From: Legionella fallonii LLAP-10
GTDB lineage: Bacteria; Pseudomonadota; Gammaproteobacteria; Legionellales; Legionellaceae
Direction of reading: 5' to 3'
Assembly (NCBI RefSeq): GCF_000953135.1
Contig: NZ_LN614827.1
Location: 62,001-126,000, forward strand
DNA: 64,000 bases
This document shows, in pieces, positions 53,654-63,341 of the stretch. Numbering within the stretch: the stretch's first letter is position 1; each line of letters starts with the position of its first letter. The notes below the pieces were generated by a model that made no database searches, was not told the origin of the DNA, and saw nothing but the letters and a program-made list of their open reading frames with translations. The position numbers and the translations under genes were made by a program.

Positions 53654-54831
53654 TTAAGCGTCATATCCAGGCATCAAATCGGAAGCATTTTTAGACGTTG
53701 GCAGGTATTGTTCTGCTGAGGGAGTAAAGAATAAATCGATGAGTTGCTTGTTGTTGCGTGAGCTATATAAACAAGGACCTAACAATGGCTCTCTCGACAT
53801 ATAATCTTCAATAACAGTTTGTTCCAAGAGTAATTTCACTTGCCTATTGGATAGGCTGCGCTCTTTCATCGTTCCTATTCTATCTACTTCATAGAGTTTA
53901 AGTTGATAATCTGGGGTTAGCACGAGAATTTCGTTTCTTGCACATTTTATTATTCTGGCTTGCATAGGCAATTGAGTTGGTTCATCTATACGTTTTATAT
54001 CTTCTACCTCTTCGACAGTAGGTTTATCCCAGCCAAATAACTGGCCTTGCTTGTTTTGAACAATGCAGAAATTTTCCCCACTGATAAGCTTAATAATCTT
54101 CTGGCTCATCAACTGGGGTATGGGGTGCAGTCCTGCTGTCTCACTATTGGGGGAACTCGAACCTAATTTATGGAAACAAGTACCATAAACCTGTGTTGGT
54201 GTAATGACATAAGTTGCATGATCGGAGGCAACAACATCTAAAATTGAACCGGAGACTTGGGGCAAATCTATAGGAGATGGCGTAGACCGATAATATCCGC
54301 TATCTAATCCCAATGCCCCATAAATATTATAGCCCCATGCAATTAATTGCCCTTTTGCAGTCATTGCTACAGTAAAAAAAGGACCACACTCTAAAGATAT
54401 CACTCGACCAAACGGCTCTAAGTTCACTTTTTCAAACGTAGACGTACCGTCTCCTTCTCGACCTAACTGGGAAATTTTGTTACTGCCGGTAACATACACT
54501 TCACCATCTTCATTCAAGAGAACACTATGAAGCCTACCTGATTTCACCTGTATGATTTTACCTATGGATTCACCATGTACTAATTGAAGCTTTCCTTCAG
54601 ACCATGTTTTCTTCCCTATTCCTAATTGTCCTTCATTATTGGTGCCAAAAGCATAAAGTTTACCGCTTTCAGTGAGTAAAAAAAAAGAAGGATTTAAATT
54701 GTGATTAGAATAGATTTCTGTCACCGATTCTTCTAATTCTATGGTATTAATTGTTTGTGTGAAACGGTTGAATGAAGTAAGCCTATTTTTTTAGCGATCA
54801 AGACGTAGCTTACAGCATATAAATAAGGCAT
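53654..54831 (-). pseudogene. RCC1-repeat protein, copy 2, frameshifted near the start
   Basis: From 54724 (a GTG, then TEIYSNHNLN) to 53654 a 356-residue RCC1 frame is open and is clearly paralogous to copy 1 (FFLLTESGKLYAFGTNNEGQ). The equivalent of the copy-1 start, ATG 54831, begins MPYLYAVSYVLIAKK in another frame. Joining needs one extra base near an A7 tract (54786-54792, T7 on the plus strand); the joined protein NRLTSFNRFTQTINTIELEE matches copy 1. The loss may be one A from the run or the G that copy 1 has in front of it. The strong AAGGAGG lies about 30 bases before the ATG, instead of 6 in copy 1. Either a decayed gene or a slippage-regulated one. Confidence 0.7.
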
Positions 54832-54981
54832 TGAATTATTCCGTAATCAAAATAGTTATTAGACCTCCTTCCCAACACAATAGAATTGGAACGAGGTCTA
54901 TTGTATTGTCACTTTTTGCACAACAGCATCCGTTGTAAACACGGATAGAATCAGCGAATGGAATAGTTATAGATAAATAGA

Positions 54982-55707
54982 CTATTTACTAAAATATTGT
55001 TTATAGATTTTCACATAAGTACCATCTGCTTCCATATCGAGTAATGCATTATTTATTTTTCTGATAAGTTCGGCATTTTTCTTGAGCGCCAATATACCAT
55101 AACCTTGCCCCATAGTAATTCTATTTCCTACTATCTTAAAATGAAAAATGGCATTATTAACAATATACTTAGCCACACTGGCATTAACATAAATGACATC
55201 CACTTCCCGATTTTGTAACGCAGAGAGAACCTCATTAATTGTGGCATATCCCTTGATGGTATTGAGCTGAGCAAAACCTGAGTTGGCTATAATGGGGTAT
55301 AAGGTATCGTGAACTACCCCGATTTTGTAATTCTTAATGTCATTGACCGTTTTTATATTACTGTCTTCCAATGCGAGGAAGTGGCCGTTACTGGCTAAAT
55401 AGGGAAGACTATAGATGAATTGTTCTGGTATTTTTGAGGAAATAGGAACAGGTAAAAAAGATAAATCAAAGTCACCCCGCTCTAATTGTTCATATTGCTG
55501 CTTTATATCGGCTGATTTATAAATGCATTGTTCGTTAATACGTTTGCATAGATTATCCATCAAATCGATGGTAAAACCATAATAATGATTGCCATCACCG
55601 GCTAAAGAAGAAAAAGGGGGGGCAAATTTTAAAACCCCTATACTAACAGGAGCACTAGAGGCTACGATATTAGAGACAAGCAGGATGATAAACACTAGAG
55701 TTTTCAT
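54982..55707 (-). CDS. Periplasmic amino-acid solute-binding protein (SBP_bac_3 type)
   Basis: The 241-residue precursor has a signal peptide (IILLVSNIVASSAP). It shows the family-3 binding-protein motifs: KFAPPFSSLAGDGNHYYGFTIDLMDNLC and the ligand-binding LERGDFDLSFLPVPI, then NYKIGVVHDTLYP and a C-terminal LLDMEADGTYVKIYKQYF. No permease or ATPase gene is next to it, so it may serve a transporter elsewhere or be an orphan sensor. AAGGATTAAT precedes ATG. The neighbouring RCC1 genes are unrelated in function. Confidence 0.87.
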   Translation of the reverse strand: MKTLVFIILLVSNIVASSAPVSIGVLKFAPPFSSLAGDGNHYYGFTIDLMDNLCKRINEQCIYKSADIKQQYEQLERGDFDLSFLPVPISSKIPEQFIYSLPYLASNGHFLALEDSNIKTVNDIKNYKIGVVHDTLYPIIANSGFAQLNTIKGYATINEVLSALQNREVDVIYVNASVAKYIVNNAIFHFKIVGNRITMGQGYGILALKKNAELIRKINNALLDMEADGTYVKIYKQYFSK

Positions 55708-55793
55708 ACTATTAATCCTTTTAGCAAGTATTTAAACTCTAGGAAGGATGCTGCTTTTTGTCAAATCAATAGGCTAAGAGACAGTAAAGTAGA

Positions 55794-56240
55794 TTATCTC
55801 TTTTTGGCTAGGCATCGATCTAAGGCATTAGCAAAGGCGGTTTTTTCTTTAATGCTTAATGCGGCTGGACCGCCAGTTCGCTCTCCTATAGAGCGTAACT
55901 GCTCATTCATATCCCGGAATTGTAAACGTTGTTTGATATTATTTTCAGTATACAGTTCCCCGCGAGGATTAATCGCGACTCCTTGCTTGCCTATTACTTC
56001 TGCTGCCAGTGGAATATCTGCAGTAATGACTAAATCATGTGCTATTAAATGGGCGACAATGTAGTGATCTGCACTATCAAATCCCTTTTCAACGCGTACA
56101 GAGCGAATAAAAGGGGAATTGGGGTATGTGAGAAAGGAATTAGCGACTAGGATAAGATGAGTCTGAGTTCGTGTTGCTGCCCGAAATAAAATCTCTTTGA
56201 TCATCTTGGGGCAAGCATCGGCATCGACCCAGATCTGCAT
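55794..56240 (-). CDS. YaiI/YqxD family (UPF0178) protein
   Basis: The 148-residue protein starts [20 protein letters not shown], the family signature with conserved Asp residues of the PIN-like fold. Other conserved parts are [20 protein letters not shown] and [23 protein letters not shown]0178 proteins may be nucleases, but no activity is assigned. GAGGAT precedes ATG. It is a single gene, divergent from the 1328-residue gene. Confidence 0.9.
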   Translation of the reverse strand: MQIWVDADACPKMIKEILFRAATRTQTHLILVANSFLTYPNSPFIRSVRVEKGFDSADHYIVAHLIAHDLVITADIPLAAEVIGKQGVAINPRGELYTENNIKQRLQFRDMNEQLRSIGERTGGPAALSIKEKTAFANALDRCLAKKR

Positions 56241-56453
56241 GTTTTAATATCCTCATTTAGACAATAATGCCAAATTCTAGTTGATTCATGGCAATTTTCA
56301 ATGAATAAGCGAGATGATTGTAAAAAGAAATCCATGCCAGATGTTCAAACAGATTAATTCGCGGTATATTAATTTTAAATAATCTTAGAAAAAATAGTTG
56401 GGTCCTTGAGGGCTTTGAGGTTTTCATAGCGGCCAGGTTAAGGATGTGTCGTA

Positions 56454-59400
56454 ATGAAGCAGTTAGCTGCTCTTATAAAAGAACAAATACAACAGCTAAA
56501 AAATGAACCATTAAGCGAATGGCTGTTAAGTCATTTTCGCGAAGATGCGCATACTTTAGACGAGCTTTTTGCTGAGCGACAAGAAGTTTCCGGGGCTCAT
56601 GAAGAGCCGATTTTTCCTTTGTTGCCGGCGCAGCAATTATTTTTTTCATTACCTTTATTTATTTTTAATACTTATGCTCCTGCATCATTACGTCAGGAGT
56701 TTGCTCGTCACTTTTTAGCATCTACCGAATTAATTCCCGAAGAGCCTTCTTCCGTTGATCCTCTGATGAACAGAGAGTTAAGCGAGCAACTGGCTGATTA
56801 TAAGGCTGCCTGGCCAATTATTATGGCTCTCTACCAACAAGGCTGTTCTGATTTACTACAAATACTTAATCAGGCCGATGAGGCCTCTTTAAGGGCGTTG
56901 ATGCGTTTTGCTCGCGGGAGTGACTTAACGAGCTTGGTTGAGACCTTTCTAGCGCACAACAGTAGTGAGCTGGAGCTGATTAATCGTCATCGCTTAATTC
57001 AATTTTTACGCCAGCCTGATTTAAGTGGTTGGCTTTTGGAGTTTCTTGAGGCATTGGTTTGCCAAGCAAGCAATGTCATCTCCCTTAAGTTATTAATACT
57101 TATCTTAAAACCTGAGAATAATGAATTTAGCAAGCGGCAGGAAATAAGAACATTTCTTGCTCAATATCCATTTGCTATTCATTTAGAAACTCTTCGCGCT
57201 GTTATTTATTTTTATTCTGACGAATTACAAACAAAACCGTACTCGCCGGTAAGTCAATCGTTCTTATCGTTACTGCATGATTTGATGATGCGGATGGATA
57301 CAGCTGGTCAACGCGAACTCATGGCACGCCTAGATCAAGAGCGCTTACTTTTTATTATTGATTTATGTTTAAGAGGCTGTGCTAGTAGCGATGAATTGCT
57401 ACAACAAGAGTGTAAGTTTTTATTGCTTTTATTGTGTTCTGAATCGTTAGTAGCCGATAAACATCGTTTAGCGTTGATTAAAACTCGCTTGGCACGAGCA
57501 GATACTTATTTACTGGGAGATGATCCTTATTTATTGGCATTAGCGAAAGAAGTACAGGATTCTGCTGTATCAGTAGAGTTTCCTACGCGGTCTAATACGG
57601 CAGAGCATGTAGCTCATGGTTTATGGATAGAGCAACTTCTGACATCTCCTCGTTTTGTTGCAGCATGCACTGCCAGAGAGATACAGCAATTATGTGATAG
57701 GTACCATCTATTGTCCGTTACTTTGACTCGGCGAGAGTACAGTCTGTTAATTGCTTCATTTAAAGATGAGCTGCCTTATGAGGGGGAAATACAGAAGAAT
57801 TTGGGACGAGTCTCTCATCATGAGGCCCACCATCCAGAAGCAAAAGAGTACTGGTTGAATAAAAGGAGTCATTTACATTCTTTTATTCGAGATAGTGTAA
57901 TACATGCTTTGCTGATAAGACTTGATCGGGCTTGTGACGAAGGAAAATCGCAAAATTTGGTCATGGCAGAAAAAGCCTTAGAAACACTGTATAGTTATTA
58001 TAATCAGACTATTCCTCGCTTGCGCCCTGATTTATTATTCCGTGCTATAAATTACGCTTATAGCCCATGGATGCGTGATATGGGATATTTGCTCAGCCAT
58101 CAGAGCGTATTACTGTCTTGGTTACAGCAATATCTACCAGCGTATACAACCTCTTTTATATCCTTACAACGAAAAAAAGAGGTTAAACTCCATGATTTAG
58201 CCGGGGAAGAATTAGGTTTTCTTAATGAATTCAACGAGGCCTTGACTTTTATTGAGGCGGAGGTTGTTTTACTAATTGATACTGATGCGGTTAAGGCCAA
58301 TGAACCTGTTTATGATAAACAGGGTACACTTTTGGGTTATTTAACTGAGACAGGGCATATGCGTAGTGCCGATCTGTTACAAAAAAATGTCAGTGCTCAA
58401 CTACTAGCACGAGTTCCTCAAACAGAATTAGCATTATCTCCTGATGGTTTGTCATTGTTGGTTCGGCACACATTATATGAAGAGTCGCTCGACGTGCTTT
58501 ATGAAGCAGATTCTGTGGGTAAAGGAAGTGCAAAACATTTGTGGCTAGAAGAGCAGATTTCAGCGGCAATTAGAGACTGCGAGCAAAATCTCTCGTCTGT
58601 TATATTCAACTCCGTCGTTACTCACCATAATGATAAGGCTGTATTTTCTTTGCTGGCATTCTTAAGGCATAAAGATAATGCTATCTTATTATTCCACAAT
58701 ATTTTAAATCATGATGAACAGCGTGAGCGATTATTTCAGGGAGAGTTCAAGGAAGAGGCGCAACAATTTTTGGATAAACAGGGATTAGTTCAATGCTTAG
58801 CCTATTATATGGCTAATTTTCATAATAAACCCTGGTTTGCTGACGGGTTAGCTTATTTTGCTCGTTGCGCTAAAAAGCAGAAAAAAGAACACTTACTTGC
58901 TGATGCCCTAGATTTGCTGGCTAATGAAATGAAGGCTAAACAGCTAGATGATGTTGTCAATGCACTGGTTAGTTCTGAGGCTACAGCCCAAGTGTTATTG
59001 CAGGAATTGCTCAATGACAGAGCTCACCTAGCAGTACAACAAATAAAAAGCACTGAAATCGAGCGAGTAATTCAGCACTTTGGCCAAAAGCAGCTAGTCG
59101 TAGCGTTGCGCACATTAAATAAACTGTCTCAGTGGGAAAATAGTTCACTTTATAAATTAGTTTTGCATAGTTTAAATAATAATTACGAACAATTATTTGA
59201 GGTAAGAGGGGCTCATTATATTGCAACATCATCATGGCAAAGTGATGAACTAAATGAATTGGCTTGTTTTATTAGTCAACATTTAGAGAAGAAAAGCACA
59301 TTAGATTGTGACGGCATTATTGGCTATAAGGTATTGGGCGAATTAATTTTTAGATCCGCTTATGCGGGACAAATATCGTCGTTTTATCGCGAGAAACAAT

Positions 59401-60440
59401 TTAATCCAGGCATAGCCCGTTTATCATTTACTAGACCATTTTTAGAGCAGTTGGTTGATAAGTTTTGGATCCCAGAAGGCGTTAAGGAACAATTTGCGGA
59501 CACCATAGAGCGTATCAAATCTTGGTCAGATGAGCAGAGTCCGTTACAAAAAGAAGTAGGTGGTTATCGAGTTTTAATCGATTGGCGTCATTTGATCAAA
59601 CAAACATGGAACGAAATTCAGAAAAAGAAATTACCCATTATCTGTGCGTATTTATTGAATTACTCCGGCGCCAAAAAGCCCTTAGCTTTTTTATTGCGTG
59701 ATTACATTAATGCCTTTCAGGATGTGCCAGATTACCTTTATCCTGTTGTGAGATTATTAAAACAATTCCCACAACGGGACGTTAGTGCAGTGGTTTTTGA
59801 TGTTTTAGAAGCAATGGCGCTGAAGAATCCTCGTCTTTTAGATAAAACTGTATTGCAATGCATGGCCTATTATTATACGAAGAAAAATGCAATTTTAGAA
59901 AACGAGTCCCCTTTAGCAGAATTGCATTTATTAACGTACTTTGGTCAAAATAAAAAATATGCTTTGGTGCACGCCGGATGTAATGAACTGCTAGAAACGT
60001 GTGATGATCAGGGAGTAAAAGCAAAGCTCACTAAAGGTGCTTATGAGGCGCGGATCGAAGCAGATTTAAGCTTGAGTTTAGGTTATTTTCATTTTGGCTT
60101 AATTAAATTCTTTAAAAGATTATGGCATTATGGTTTTAATGCAAAAAATAACTCCTCTGGAATAGTGGCTTTTTGTGAAGATAATGAGCCACCACCAAGG
60201 ATAGTTCGCTCTGGCGAGGAAGTGAGTGTCCCTGCTTCTTGTGCAAAAGTAAGTGTTGCTTATTTAGAGTTTACAGAAAAGAGACGACAATTAATCAATT
60301 TATTAGCTACAATTAGACATTGTCCAGCGCCCGTTTCCTTAATGACGCGGCCGTCACAAAGTGGCCAGAGTCTATTTAGTAGTAAAGGGTTAACGGAGGA
60401 GTCCGTTGTGGTGAAGGAGCAAACTGCGGTACCTATGTAA
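56454..60440 (+). CDS. Very large helical protein of unknown function (1328 residues)
   Basis: I do not recognise this 1328-residue product. It is almost entirely predicted helical, with Leu-rich amphipathic segments throughout (ITPAWL-poor, EEPIFPLLPAQQLFFSLPLF near the start) and no clear transmembrane helices apart from a hydrophobic run near residue 65. There are no catalytic motifs visible to me. The layout suggests a HEAT/ARM-like solenoid or scaffold. The C-terminal 80 residues are disordered (SGEEVSVPASCAKV, SLMTRPSQSGQSLFSSKG). A weak AGGAT site 11 bases before ATG supports the start. It stands alone between unrelated genes and could be a Dot/Icm substrate, but nothing proves that. 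Confidence 0.6.
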   Translation: MKQLAALIKEQIQQLKNEPLSEWLLSHFREDAHTLDELFAERQEVSGAHEEPIFPLLPAQQLFFSLPLFIFNTYAPASLRQEFARHFLASTELIPEEPSSVDPLMNRELSEQLADYKAAWPIIMALYQQGCSDLLQILNQADEASLRALMRFARGSDLTSLVETFLAHNSSELELINRHRLIQFLRQPDLSGWLLEFLEALVCQASNVISLKLLILILKPENNEFSKRQEIRTFLAQYPFAIHLETLRAVIYFYSDELQTKPYSPVSQSFLSLLHDLMMRMDTAGQRELMARLDQERLLFIIDLCLRGCASSDELLQQECKFLLLLLCSESLVADKHRLALIKTRLARADTYLLGDDPYLLALAKEVQDSAVSVEFPTRSNTAEHVAHGLWIEQLLTSPRFVAACTAREIQQLCDRYHLLSVTLTRREYSLLIASFKDELPYEGEIQKNLGRVSHHEAHHPEAKEYWLNKRSHLHSFIRDSVIHALLIRLDRACDEGKSQNLVMAEKALETLYSYYNQTIPRLRPDLLFRAINYAYSPWMRDMGYLLSHQSVLLSWLQQYLPAYTTSFISLQRKKEVKLHDLAGEELGFLNEFNEALTFIEAEVVLLIDTDAVKANEPVYDKQGTLLGYLTETGHMRSADLLQKNVSAQLLARVPQTELALSPDGLSLLVRHTLYEESLDVLYEADSVGKGSAKHLWLEEQISAAIRDCEQNLSSVIFNSVVTHHNDKAVFSLLAFLRHKDNAILLFHNILNHDEQRERLFQGEFKEEAQQFLDKQGLVQCLAYYMANFHNKPWFADGLAYFARCAKKQKKEHLLADALDLLANEMKAKQLDDVVNALVSSEATAQVLLQELLNDRAHLAVQQIKSTEIERVIQHFGQKQLVVALRTLNKLSQWENSSLYKLVLHSLNNNYEQLFEVRGAHYIATSSWQSDELNELACFISQHLEKKSTLDCDGIIGYKVLGELIFRSAYAGQISSFYREKQFNPGIARLSFTRPFLEQLVDKFWIPEGVKEQFADTIERIKSWSDEQSPLQKEVGGYRVLIDWRHLIKQTWNEIQKKKLPIICAYLLNYSGAKKPLAFLLRDYINAFQDVPDYLYPVVRLLKQFPQRDVSAVVFDVLEAMALKNPRLLDKTVLQCMAYYYTKKNAILENESPLAELHLLTYFGQNKKYALVHAGCNELLETCDDQGVKAKLTKGAYEARIEADLSLSLGYFHFGLIKFFKRLWHYGFNAKNNSSGIVAFCEDNEPPPRIVRSGEEVSVPASCAKVSVAYLEFTEKRRQLINLLATIRHCPAPVSLMTRPSQSGQSLFSSKGLTEESVVVKEQTAVPM

Positions 60441-60564
60441 AAAGTAATAGTATTCAGTAACGATTAGAAAAGATAAAAAATAAAGCATGGTGCGTTTTGA
60501 ATGGGGCTTATAAATTGATACAGTATAGAAGCCTAATAATGTTAGAGAATACTGGGAGAGTCTA

Positions 60565-61038
60565 ATGAGAGTTTTAGTTTCCTTTTGTTGTTTATTGCTA
60601 TCTTCTTATGCGTTGGCACAGCCTACATTACCTGCTGGTTGCCAAGTAGTTGCTGTGAAGGGTGAGGCGGTAACTCTGAAATCTAAAAATAGCAAAGTAG
60701 TATTTGTTCATAATTTGACTAGCGGTGATTTGTGGATTACCCACCCAGTGACTAATCCTAGCGCCAGTGCTGGTTGGACTAGCCGGTTGCAAGCCGGGAA
60801 TTGGTCGGCATTGGTAGTGGATAAACCTCCTTTTGTTTTGAACTGTATTGAATCAAGACCAGGGCATGAACAACAATTGCCTTGTGAAGGAGCTATAGCC
60901 GTATGTCAATGGCCTGGCGTTAAAGTTCCTAATAATTTACAAGGTAGTACGTTTTGGGCAGCAGAAGATAAGCCTTTAGCCCAATTAACAGCTGCTCTTG
61001 GTGATCGTGGATTTGTCTTGCCTGCAGTCAAAGAATAG
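60565..61038 (+). CDS. Small secreted protein of unknown function
   Basis: The 157-residue precursor has a signal peptide (LVSFCCLLLSSYALAQPTLP). The mature part has three or four Cys (AGCQVVAVK, LNCIESRPG, LPCEGAIAVCQWPG), probably disulfide bonded, and an Ig-like or beta-rich domain (KVVFVHNLTSGDLWITHPVT). GGGAG six bases before ATG supports the start. No family can be named. It precedes rnr by 122 bases, but a shared function is not evident. Confidence 0.72.
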   Translation: MRVLVSFCCLLLSSYALAQPTLPAGCQVVAVKGEAVTLKSKNSKVVFVHNLTSGDLWITHPVTNPSASAGWTSRLQAGNWSALVVDKPPFVLNCIESRPGHEQQLPCEGAIAVCQWPGVKVPNNLQGSTFWAAEDKPLAQLTAALGDRGFVLPAVKE

Positions 61039-61160
61039 TTATCCAGTATTCACCTGTCCCAGGTCTCTTTCTTGCTACTGAACTGGATAAGTGGTAGAAC
61101 AGACTAATAATTGTAAATGGATCCTAATAATGATAATAAAACATATAAAAATGGTGGAAG

Positions 61161-63341
61161 GTGAATAAAAAATCAAAAGATCCCTTTTATAAACGGGAAA
61201 GTGAAAAGTACGCCGATCCTATACCGAGTCGTGAATTCATAATGGATGTTTTGAATGAGTATGGACGGCCAATGACACGTAACCAACTGTTTGATAAATT
61301 GCATTTGCAATCAGAAAGCAAACAAGAAACTTTGGGTTTTCGCTTAAAAGCGATGTTGCGTGATGGACAGCTTATGCAGGACAGGCGCGGGCGCTTTTGT
61401 CTATTACAAAAAATAAATTTACTTCGTGGCACTGTGCAAGGCCATCCTGACGGGTTTGGTTTCTTTATTCCCGATGAAGGTGGCGATGATATGGTTCTGT
61501 CTGCTAAAGAGATGCGGGCAGTCATGCATGGTGACGTCGTTTTAGCCTATCAGGTTGGGGTTGATAGACGTGGTAGGCCCGAAGGAAAAATCCATGAAGT
61601 TGTTGAGCATGCCAATGCAACGGTTGTCGGACGATTTTTCACCGACCATGGGGTGAGTTTTGTTTTGCCCGATAGTAAGCGTTTAACCCAAGATATTTCC
61701 ATTCCCTCCGAGTTTGTTGGTAATGCTAAGAATGGCCAAATTGTATTGGTTGAGCTAATTGCCTATCCCAACAAACGTGCCCAAGCCATAGGTAAAGTCA
61801 TTCATATTCTTGGTGAGCATATGGCTCCAGGCATGGAAATTCAAGTGGCTCTTTATTCTTATGGCATTCCATTCGAGTGGCCGGATGATGTTTCTGCTGA
61901 AGTCGCTAAAATTCCACAACAAATAACTGCGGAGCAATTGAAAGGTCGCACTGATTTGCGTTCTTATCCTTTTGTTACTATTGATGGTGACGATGCCAAA
62001 GACTTTGATGACGCCGTTTATTGTTATAAAAAACCTAAAGGTGGTTTTCAGCTTTATGTCGCTATAGCCGATGTGAGTCATTATGTTGCTCAAGATTCTG
62101 CCCTCGATAAAGAGGCGGCACGACGAGGAAATTCGGTCTATTTTCCTGGTAAGGTTGTGCCCATGCTTCCAGAAGCATTGTCCAATGGGGTTTGCTCGCT
62201 TAATCCTCAGGTAGATAGATTATGTATGGTTGCAGAAATGTCCATTAGTGCCGATGGAAAAATATCACGCTCTCGTTTTTATAGGGCAGTGATCCATTCC
62301 CATGCGCGCTTAACCTACACTCAAGTGGGCTTGTGGCTGGAGCAGGGGAATACGGATAAACAATATCAATCTTTATGGCCCACCTTGCAAGCTCTTTATG
62401 ATCTCTATCATGTATTATTAATGACGCGTAAGGTTCGTGGCGCTATGGATTTTGAGACAACCGAAACGCGTATAGAATTTGACGAAAATAAAAAAATCAA
62501 ATGTATTGTCCCCGTGATCCGTAATGATGCGCACAAATTGATTGAAGAATGTATGTTGGCCGCAAATGTCGCTACCGCACGCTTCTTGGAAAAAGCTGAT
62601 ATCCCTACCTTATATCGCGTGCATGCGGCACCTGAGGAAGATAAAATTACGGCTTTAAGACAATTCTTAGGAGAGTTGGGCTTAACGTTGGGGGGCGGTA
62701 AGAAGCCAACACCTAAAGATTTTCAACGTACTATGAGTACTATCGGCGACAGGCCAGAACGCCATTTAATTGAAACAGTCATGTTGCGTTCTTTGAAGCA
62801 AGCACAATATATTGAAGCGAATGAAGGACATTTCGGTTTGGCTTATTCGGTATATACGCATTTTACCTCACCCATCAGACGTTTCCCTGATTTACTAATC
62901 CATAGAGCTATAGGTCACTTGTTGGACAAGCATCCAGTACATGAGTTTAGTTACTCTCATGATGATATGAATCGTCTAGGTAAGCACTCTTCTATGACCG
63001 AGCGACGTGCCGATGAAGCAACTCGCGAAGTAGTGACCTGGCTTAAATGTGAGTACATGCAAGATAAACTGGGACAAGTCTTTGGTGGCCGGATTTCTGC
63101 GGTGACCAGCTTCGGAATTTTTGTTGAGTTAGATGAGATTTATGTCGAAGGTTTAGTCCATGTTACTTCGTTAAAGAATGATTATTATAATTACGATGCA
63201 GTAAAACATCGACTAATTGGTGCACGTGGCGGACATGTGTATGGCTTAGGAGATCGCATGACCGTCTTAGTCGCTCGCGTTGATTTGGATGAGCGCAAAA
63301 TAGATTTTGAGCCTGTAGAGGAAGAACTAAGTAATGAGTGA
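61161..63341 (+). CDS. rnr: Ribonuclease R
   Basis: This 726-residue 3'-to-5' exoribonuclease degrades structured RNA. It has an N-terminal winged-helix/HTH region (GRPMTRNQLFDKLHLQSESK), two cold-shock domains, the RNB catalytic domain with ITIDGDDAKDFDDAVY-like Asp cluster (VTIDGDDAKDFDDAVYCYKK) and a C-terminal S1 domain (FGGRISAVTSFGIFVELDEI). The protein ends soon after the S1 domain and lacks the long Lys-rich tail of E. coli RNase R (813 residues). The start is GTG. The 3' end overlaps rlmB by 8 bases, so the two are coupled, as in many gammaproteobacteria. Confidence 0.97.
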   Translation: MNKKSKDPFYKRESEKYADPIPSREFIMDVLNEYGRPMTRNQLFDKLHLQSESKQETLGFRLKAMLRDGQLMQDRRGRFCLLQKINLLRGTVQGHPDGFGFFIPDEGGDDMVLSAKEMRAVMHGDVVLAYQVGVDRRGRPEGKIHEVVEHANATVVGRFFTDHGVSFVLPDSKRLTQDISIPSEFVGNAKNGQIVLVELIAYPNKRAQAIGKVIHILGEHMAPGMEIQVALYSYGIPFEWPDDVSAEVAKIPQQITAEQLKGRTDLRSYPFVTIDGDDAKDFDDAVYCYKKPKGGFQLYVAIADVSHYVAQDSALDKEAARRGNSVYFPGKVVPMLPEALSNGVCSLNPQVDRLCMVAEMSISADGKISRSRFYRAVIHSHARLTYTQVGLWLEQGNTDKQYQSLWPTLQALYDLYHVLLMTRKVRGAMDFETTETRIEFDENKKIKCIVPVIRNDAHKLIEECMLAANVATARFLEKADIPTLYRVHAAPEEDKITALRQFLGELGLTLGGGKKPTPKDFQRTMSTIGDRPERHLIETVMLRSLKQAQYIEANEGHFGLAYSVYTHFTSPIRRFPDLLIHRAIGHLLDKHPVHEFSYSHDDMNRLGKHSSMTERRADEATREVVTWLKCEYMQDKLGQVFGGRISAVTSFGIFVELDEIYVEGLVHVTSLKNDYYNYDAVKHRLIGARGGHVYGLGDRMTVLVARVDLDERKIDFEPVEEELSNE

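Noticed and set aside
12400..54902. Shared 14-mer aacgaggtctattg at about 12404 and 54892
   Set aside because: Several shared 14-mers are expected by chance in 64 kb. No structure or context supports a common element.
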